Assembly (NCBI RefSeq): GCF_023227905.1
Contig: NZ_JALOCF010000003.1
Span: 62,001 to 126,000, forward strand
Length of the DNA stretch: 64,000 nucleotides
DNA from: Methylobacter sp.
Lineage (GTDB): Bacteria > Pseudomonadota > Gammaproteobacteria > Methylococcales > Methylomonadaceae
Direction of reading: 5' to 3'
The translations under genes and the position numbers were made by a program. The notes beneath the pieces were generated by a model. It ran no database searches, was not told where the DNA came from, and worked only from the letters and a program-made list of their open reading frames with translations. Below, one piece after another: positions 59,203-64,000 of the stretch; positions within the stretch are counted from its first letter, which is position 1; every line of letters begins with the position of its first letter.

Positions 59203-59601
59203 TTAGCTGTTCAACGCATCCGCATAAGCCATATCAAAGTTAGGAATGTGGCTGTCTAACCAGCCCTTAACCAACTGACCAACGCTTTCATCAACTTCCG
59301 CCTCACCGGCATGAAATTTTGCTTGCAAACTGCCGCAAATGCCTATCAAAGCTTCATGCTCCTCCTTATGCCGCTCATAACCGGCATAACCTTTTGCCAA
59401 CATTTCCCGTTCTTCATGCGCAAAATGGTCAACGACATACGAAATCAAATCGTCTAATTGCACACCTATTGCTGAACGCTCTGCCCTGCCCGTCGCCAAA
59501 TCATACAGCTTGTTAAGCTTATCAAACAGAATCTTATGCTCACCATCTGCAAAGCCAACATTTGTGCCGTACTGACCAGCTGTCCAAGTAATTAAAGCCA
59601 T
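59203..59601 (-). CDS. Bacteriohemerythrin
   Basis: This 132-residue single-domain protein binds O2 at a di-iron site. All ligands are visible: His22, His59 and Glu63 in HFAHEE, His78 and His82 in HKEEH, and His118 with Asp123 in HIPNFD. In methanotrophs such proteins are thought to carry oxygen to particulate methane monooxygenase; in other bacteria they serve in oxygen sensing or storage. AGGAGAG is a good ribosome binding site and a terminator follows, so it is probably monocistronic. Confidence 0.92.
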   Translation of the reverse strand: MALITWTAGQYGTNVGFADGEHKILFDKLNKLYDLATGRAERSAIGVQLDDLISYVVDHFAHEEREMLAKGYAGYERHKEEHEALIGICGSLQAKFHAGEAEVDESVGQLVKGWLDSHIPNFDMAYADALNS

Positions 59602-59764
59602 AACGTCTCTCCTGATATTTTTGATATAAGTTATTTACCACACAAACATTATGGATTATATATGCATTCAAATCCATATTTTTGTTTTCCTTATAAATCA
59701 ATATCTTGACTCTATTTTTTTATTTATTTCAAAAAAACAGCGATATATCAGAACATTCTTTACG

Positions 59765-61609
59765 TTAGTGCAATTTTGCCAAAAAAGAAGGATCAATTCG
59801 ACATCCGCCAATTTCCGGACGATCCAACAGATCCTGCTCGAAATCCCGGTAGGTGGAGAGCTGAAACGCAATGCGCGTAATCTTGCCGCCAGAGAATTCA
59901 AATTCCATCGCACCGCCTTTAGCACGCGGACTGCCTTCTTTAGTAATGAACAATAAAATTCCCGCATTACCTGTAGATTTTCCGAAACTATCAGGAACAG
60001 GCCGCGCACAACTTAGCTCGTTTATTAACAACCCTGAAAAAACTTGTGCCAATTGACGGGCACTGACAACAATTCCTTCTCCAGGAATAGCCGCAGGCAC
60101 GCTTCCAGCAACCGGACCAACCGGCGCATCCGCAGGAACCGGCGCGGCGGGAGCAGGAGGAATCAACAATAATTCCAAGCCAAAATCACCTAAATGATTT
60201 TGCAGCAATACACTACCGTCGCCGTTTTTGGCCGTGCTTATCAGAGGAAACAACTGGTGCTCCATTTCCGCCTTGTTCGGATTATTCAACACTGCAACCA
60301 ATTGCCTCTCAATCGACTTAAGCGGTGTAAACAACTGCTCTTTTTTGTGGCTGGCCTCGCCCATCTGGTCCCAGTCGGACTGCGTATTAACCGGCAAGCC
60401 CATCGATTTCATAACCACGTAATCATCGGCCGCAAGGCAATTGCCAAAATTTTTACTGCGATAACTTTCTATGACCTTAGGCCGCATTTCTTCACTCAGC
60501 GTCCTTTGCCGAGTAATATTGTAGTTATGCCAATCTCCATTTTTAGCCAGGAAATAGTAAATCACCGCATTACGATCAAATTTATTAAAGCCTAAATCTT
60601 TCATTACCAGCTTCAATTTCCGGCAATTGCCTTCCACCTCCTGGTAATTATTCCAGTCAGGCTTTAAATTCGGTTTTGCCGGGTGTTTCGATTGCTCAAT
60701 CAGTTGCTGAAGATTTATTTCCCCTGCCGCTGATTTTATTGGCGAGTAACCTATTTCTTCGAACGACATATCGCGTGCATCGGGGACGCCGTCAGCCGTT
60801 GTTTTTAATAACAAAGAAGGCACAATTTCCGGATAAATCTTCAGTTCCCCCAACTGCTTGGTGTCTGAACCAAGCAGATTGAATCCGCCTTCCGCCACAT
60901 CAAAAACCTTAAATGTCGTCTGATTAAGCATCCCAGTCTTACCTGAATAAGTCGTGGCTGCCGGCAGCGAATGCGACTCCGAACTATGCTTGGCCGACTG
61001 CTGAGGCGCCGATGCTGGCGCGGCTTGCTGACTACTCTTGACCCATTGTCCGGCAGCCTGTCCAATAATGGCAACTCCCATACCAACACCGGTTAATGCC
61101 AGCAAATTACTGGCAGCGCTCACATCGCCAACCAGACTCGACACATCCACATCGCTATTCGCATTAGTGTAAAAGTTATAATCGACCATAGTTTCCTTGC
61201 CCGAATCCAGGCGTATCCATGGAGTCAGGTAAAGCTTTTTGGTATCGAAGGTAAAGTTGCATTTGCCTGTCGTCGCCTGATATAAAAAGCCAGTAGCCTC
61301 ACGGCTGAACTTAAGAGCTTCGTTACGCACGTTATAAATAAGAGCCGCCGATAAATCACCCTTTTCATAGGATGGCGTCATATTTGCGCAGCCGTTTTTT
61401 AAAACATTGTCCCCTTTAAAATCAAACTCCGAAATTAACCGCACATAATAATCATCGCCATCAATAGATTGAAAACCTTGTAAGGGTTGAAACTGGTTCG
61501 CCTGCGTTGATGGATGGTCAACCACAATTTGGCGGGTTGTTGAGCATCCGGACAACAACGTACCGGCAATTAAAAGTAGTTTTACTGATGAGATATAGCG
61601 AATTGACAT
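59765..61609 (-). CDS. Large lipoprotein of unknown function
   Basis: I do not recognise this 614-residue protein. It has a lipoprotein signal (LLLIAGTLLSGCST, Cys at about residue 22). The mature part starts with a folded region containing YYVRLISEFDFKGDN. A hydrophobic Gly/Ala-rich stretch follows at about 175-195 (NLLALTGVGMGVAIIG). Next come a Ser/Ala/Gln-rich linker, an Ala/Pro-rich block near 500-525, and a C-terminal domain with GGKITRIAFQLSTYRDFEQDLL. It is probably an envelope protein. Neighbours on either side are unrelated. Confidence 0.65.
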   Translation of the reverse strand: MSIRYISSVKLLLIAGTLLSGCSTTRQIVVDHPSTQANQFQPLQGFQSIDGDDYYVRLISEFDFKGDNVLKNGCANMTPSYEKGDLSAALIYNVRNEALKFSREATGFLYQATTGKCNFTFDTKKLYLTPWIRLDSGKETMVDYNFYTNANSDVDVSSLVGDVSAASNLLALTGVGMGVAIIGQAAGQWVKSSQQAAPASAPQQSAKHSSESHSLPAATTYSGKTGMLNQTTFKVFDVAEGGFNLLGSDTKQLGELKIYPEIVPSLLLKTTADGVPDARDMSFEEIGYSPIKSAAGEINLQQLIEQSKHPAKPNLKPDWNNYQEVEGNCRKLKLVMKDLGFNKFDRNAVIYYFLAKNGDWHNYNITRQRTLSEEMRPKVIESYRSKNFGNCLAADDYVVMKSMGLPVNTQSDWDQMGEASHKKEQLFTPLKSIERQLVAVLNNPNKAEMEHQLFPLISTAKNGDGSVLLQNHLGDFGLELLLIPPAPAAPVPADAPVGPVAGSVPAAIPGEGIVVSARQLAQVFSGLLINELSCARPVPDSFGKSTGNAGILLFITKEGSPRAKGGAMEFEFSGGKITRIAFQLSTYRDFEQDLLDRPEIGGCRIDPSFLAKLH

Positions 61610-61811
61610 GCATTAACCTTGTGCCGTAATAAATTAAACGGCTAATTTAATTGCGAAAAAAGAAAAATAATAGGACTTTCTCGAAGACTTTGTCATGTTT
61701 TATTTTACCAAGCTATCTGTGACGGCATTCGGCAACGGCTCAGTTCGCCGCCTAATTCGCCTGCTTTTGAAGCACTATTTTCCGTGTTCATACACCCTTG
61801 GCAATAGGCCG

Positions 61812-62471
61812 TTATATTTTGACTTTTTCAGAGAGAAATTTGAAATCGGGAGCTTTTCTGTAAGGTAACACGCCCAGCAAAGGCACACCCAAAGCATTTG
61901 TTAGGGTCAGTATATTCTCGTCTCTGCTTAACAATTCCGGGTCGGTACAGGCCGCAATCCATCCCGCGCAGGTTATGCCCGACTGCATTATCGCCTGATA
62001 AGTCAATTTAGCATGATTGATGCAACCCAGCCTGATCGCGACAACCATTATGACCGGCAGGCCTAGGGCCGTTGCCAAATCGCTATTATCTTCACGTTCG
62101 TTTAATGGGCTATACCAGCCTCCCGCGCCTTCAACAACTACAATGTCAGCCAGAGTCTTCAATTGCTCAAATTTGGCAACCAGCAGATCCAATTTGGCCG
62201 GATTGTTTACACCGGCAATATGGGGCGAGACCGGCAATTCGTAGGCATACGGATTAATCACGTCGTAATCAACCGGCAATGAAGCGTTTTCCTGTATCAA
62301 TAGCGCATCTTCATTTCTCAGCTGCCCGTCCTGCATTAAGCAACCGGCGGCAACGGGCTTCATGCCTACAACTGATTTCCCCTGACTTTTAAGGTAACGC
62401 ATCAGCGCAACCGTCGCCCAGGTTTTGCCGACGTTGGTGTCGGTACCTGTTATAAAGTATCCCTTTTCCAT
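61812..62471 (-). CDS. bioD: ATP-dependent dethiobiotin synthetase BioD
   Basis: This 219-residue enzyme closes the ureido ring of dethiobiotin from diaminopelargonic acid, CO2 and ATP. The P-loop FITGTDTNVGKTWATVAL (GTDTNVGKT, residues 8-16), KPVAAGC and VVEGAGGWYSPLN are characteristic. It overlaps the end of bioC (TAATG), showing translational coupling. It is the last gene of this biotin unit on the minus strand. Confidence 0.94.
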   Translation of the reverse strand: MEKGYFITGTDTNVGKTWATVALMRYLKSQGKSVVGMKPVAAGCLMQDGQLRNEDALLIQENASLPVDYDVINPYAYELPVSPHIAGVNNPAKLDLLVAKFEQLKTLADIVVVEGAGGWYSPLNEREDNSDLATALGLPVIMVVAIRLGCINHAKLTYQAIMQSGITCAGWIAACTDPELLSRDENILTLTNALGVPLLGVLPYRKAPDFKFLSEKVKI

Positions 62472-63244
62472 TAGCTTGCTGAAACCATGATAACCTCAAA
62501 GGTCGCGGGAATCCGGTCACCGGAGCGATGTTTCTGATAAGCCGCAATCATGCGCTGCATCTGCGTTTTGGTCGTAATGCTTTTGTTGCGCCCGGCAATC
62601 ACGTTATGTGCGCCGATCTGTTTTAGCTCCTTCATCAAATCCAAAACCGAGCCATAGCTTGATATATATAGCTTGGTTTCAATTTTTATCTCGGTATATC
62701 CCGCCAGCTGAAGAAAACGGATCAACTGCTGCTCGCTGTAAAATTCATTAACATGGTTATAACCGTCAACTTCCGCCCATGCGCTTTTTAATTCCTGTAG
62801 CGTTTGCGGCCCGAATGTCGAAAAAACCAATCGCCCGCCCGGTTTCAATACCCGTTTAATGTCGGTAAAAACGGCTTCAAGATTAGTGCACCATTGCAAC
62901 GCGAGATTGGAAAATACGCTATCAGCTATTTGCCCGTTAAGAGGCAACTGTTCGGCATCGGCGCACACATAGAAGACATGTGGCGTACCGGCCAGTTTTG
63001 TTCGCGTTACCTGCAACATCGGCAACGCGATATCCAGAGCGACAATGGGGCGCCCAGACTTCAACAGCCCGGAGGTCAAAAAGCCGGTGCCGCAACCCAA
63101 TTCCAACAGCGTTCCAGTCAGGCTTCCCGCGGCAATAATATCCAGCAGTTCTTTACCGACAGTGCGCTGCAATGCGGCAACGCCGTCATAAGTCACCGAG
63201 GCCGCCGCAAATGACTGCCTGATTTTGGCTTTATCTAAATACAT
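62471..63244 (-). CDS. bioC: Malonyl-ACP O-methyltransferase BioC
   Basis: This 257-residue SAM-dependent methyltransferase masks malonyl-ACP as its methyl ester so that fatty-acid synthase can build pimeloyl-ACP methyl ester. It begins with KAKIRQSFAAASVTYDGVAALQRTVG, typical of BioC, and has the SAM loop LLELGCGTGFLTSGLL, then SNLALQWCTNLEAVFTDIKRVLKPGGRLVFSTFGPQTL. It overlaps bioH by ten bases. Confidence 0.93.
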   Translation of the reverse strand: MYLDKAKIRQSFAAASVTYDGVAALQRTVGKELLDIIAAGSLTGTLLELGCGTGFLTSGLLKSGRPIVALDIALPMLQVTRTKLAGTPHVFYVCADAEQLPLNGQIADSVFSNLALQWCTNLEAVFTDIKRVLKPGGRLVFSTFGPQTLQELKSAWAEVDGYNHVNEFYSEQQLIRFLQLAGYTEIKIETKLYISSYGSVLDLMKELKQIGAHNVIAGRNKSITTKTQMQRMIAAYQKHRSGDRIPATFEVIMVSAS

Positions 63245-63999
63245 TGTTCATCCATAAATCGGGAAATAATCGTCGCCGTTTCAAGGCTGTGCGACAAAAA
63301 CGGCACATGCCCTGCCCTGTCGATAATGTTCAATTCCAAGCTTGGCAATAGCAGCTGCATTTTTTGGCCTACGGCTACCGGAATCAAGGTATCCAGACCG
63401 CCTAAAATAACCGAAACGGGAATATTCAATCCGGACAAAGTCGCTCTCATATCCATCTGCTTCAGTATCTCCAAGCCGCCCTGCAAGATTTTTGCGTCAG
63501 GCGCATCGCATTCAAACACCGCAGTTTTAAGCGCTTTCAAAAAAACTTTATGGTCGGACAGGCCTTTTACCTGCAAGGATAAAAAGCGCAGCAAGGTCGC
63601 CTGACAGTTTTCATGCAAATGTTCGGCAAACTCATCCAGCAAATGAATATCCATGCCGGGCCATTGCGCTGTTTGCGTAAACAAGGGATTCCCAGCCAGC
63701 AAAACCAATGAAGATACGCGCTCCGGATGACGATCCGCTATGTCGAGCACCACCGTCGCACCCAAAGACCAACCCAGCCAGCAACTCGGCTCGGAAACTG
63801 CTTTAACCAACTCATCACTAATCCGCTCCAGCGTAAACGGATCGATTTTTCCGCTACGCCCATGCCCCGGCACACCGATGCCGGTAACCCGGTAATCTTG
63901 CGCCAGCTGCCTGGCAAACTCTCGCCAGATGCCGGTATGCATTGCCCAGCCATGCACCAGCACGATGGGCTTGCCTGCGCCAAAAACTTCCAGATGAAT
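63235..63999 (-). CDS. bioH: Pimeloyl-ACP methyl ester carboxylesterase BioH (5' end outside window)
   Basis: This alpha/beta hydrolase removes the methyl ester from pimeloyl-ACP methyl ester, ending the BioC-BioH route. The frame stays open to the window edge, reading IHLEVFGAGKPIVLVHGWAMHTG, so only a few N-terminal residues are missing. The nucleophile lies in CWLGWSLGATVVLD (GWSLG), the acid in LGGLDTLIPVAVG, and the catalytic His in RAGHVPFLSH. It lies upstream of bioC and bioD on the same strand; bioF and bioB are presumably beyond the window. Confidence 0.92.
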   Translation of the reverse strand: MHLEVFGAGKPIVLVHGWAMHTGIWREFARQLAQDYRVTGIGVPGHGRSGKIDPFTLERISDELVKAVSEPSCWLGWSLGATVVLDIADRHPERVSSLVLLAGNPLFTQTAQWPGMDIHLLDEFAEHLHENCQATLLRFLSLQVKGLSDHKVFLKALKTAVFECDAPDAKILQGGLEILKQMDMRATLSGLNIPVSVILGGLDTLIPVAVGQKMQLLLPSLELNIIDRAGHVPFLSHSLETATIISRFMDEQCI

Positions 64000-64000
64000 T

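Overview
The window is chromosomal DNA from a Gammaproteobacterium. Gene content and order point to a Methylococcales-type (methanotroph-like) organism: petABC followed by sspAB, an mla-murA-his run, ftsY-ftsE-ftsX-rpoH, a caa3-type oxidase operon with CtaG and SURF1, bacteriohemerythrin, and bioH-bioC-bioD. The taxonomic placement is inference from synteny and protein character. No pmoA, 16S rRNA or other marker lies in the window. I saw no tRNA, rRNA, CRISPR array, transposase or phage gene, so this is mostly housekeeping sequence.

Layout. 1-3.6 kb: the 3' part of a quinol-type nitric oxide reductase, a TVP38/VTT membrane protein and a small Sel1-repeat lipoprotein. 3.0-9.9 kb: a TetR regulator divergent from a complete RND efflux system (adaptor, HAE1-type pump, NodT-type outer-membrane factor), with a clear candidate operator between them. 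10.2-17.1 kb: a membrane-anchored coiled-coil protein, a YhiN/HI0933 flavoprotein, two membrane proteins and a 922-residue Hsp70-family protein. 17.5-24.6 kb: mlaF-mlaE-mlaD-mlaB (no mlaC), murA, hisG, hisD and hisC, with palindromic intergenic repeats at three junctions. 24.8-30 kb: the cytochrome bc1 complex, sspAB, a diheme cytochrome c and a small secreted protein. 30-38 kb: a membrane spermidine-synthase-like protein, a GspA/GspB pair, a UDP-glucuronate epimerase, a YjbQ protein and a degenerate metallo-beta-lactamase-fold protein. 38-48 kb: nadK, recN, agmatine deiminase and N-carbamoylputrescine amidase (putrescine synthesis) separated by three envelope genes, then a hot-dog-like protein, a YgjP-type metalloprotease, a fructosamine-kinase-family protein, an O-methyltransferase and a TIGR02647-type protein. 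48.2-59 kb (minus strand): the oxidase operon coxB-coxA-small ORF-ctaG-coxC, then SURF1 and a SCO-like protein, running directly into ftsY-ftsE-ftsX and rpoH. 59-64 kb: bacteriohemerythrin, a large lipoprotein of unknown function, bioD, bioC and the 3' part of bioH.

The most striking observation is at 50827-52833. One uninterrupted reading frame encodes a complete eight-helix heme A synthase (CtaA/COX15, all four heme-ligand histidines present) joined in frame to a complete FtsY NG GTPase, the signal-recognition-particle receptor. The expected topology puts the FtsY part in the cytoplasm. No in-frame ATG, GTG or TTG lies between codons 320 and 384 to make a free FtsY. This would give a permanently membrane-anchored SRP receptor and would join the oxidase-assembly cluster to the ftsYEX cluster. 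The second notable point is a near-perfect CIRCE element (HrcA operator) embedded in a likely promoter just upstream of rpoH, which suggests that HrcA controls synthesis of the heat-shock sigma factor.
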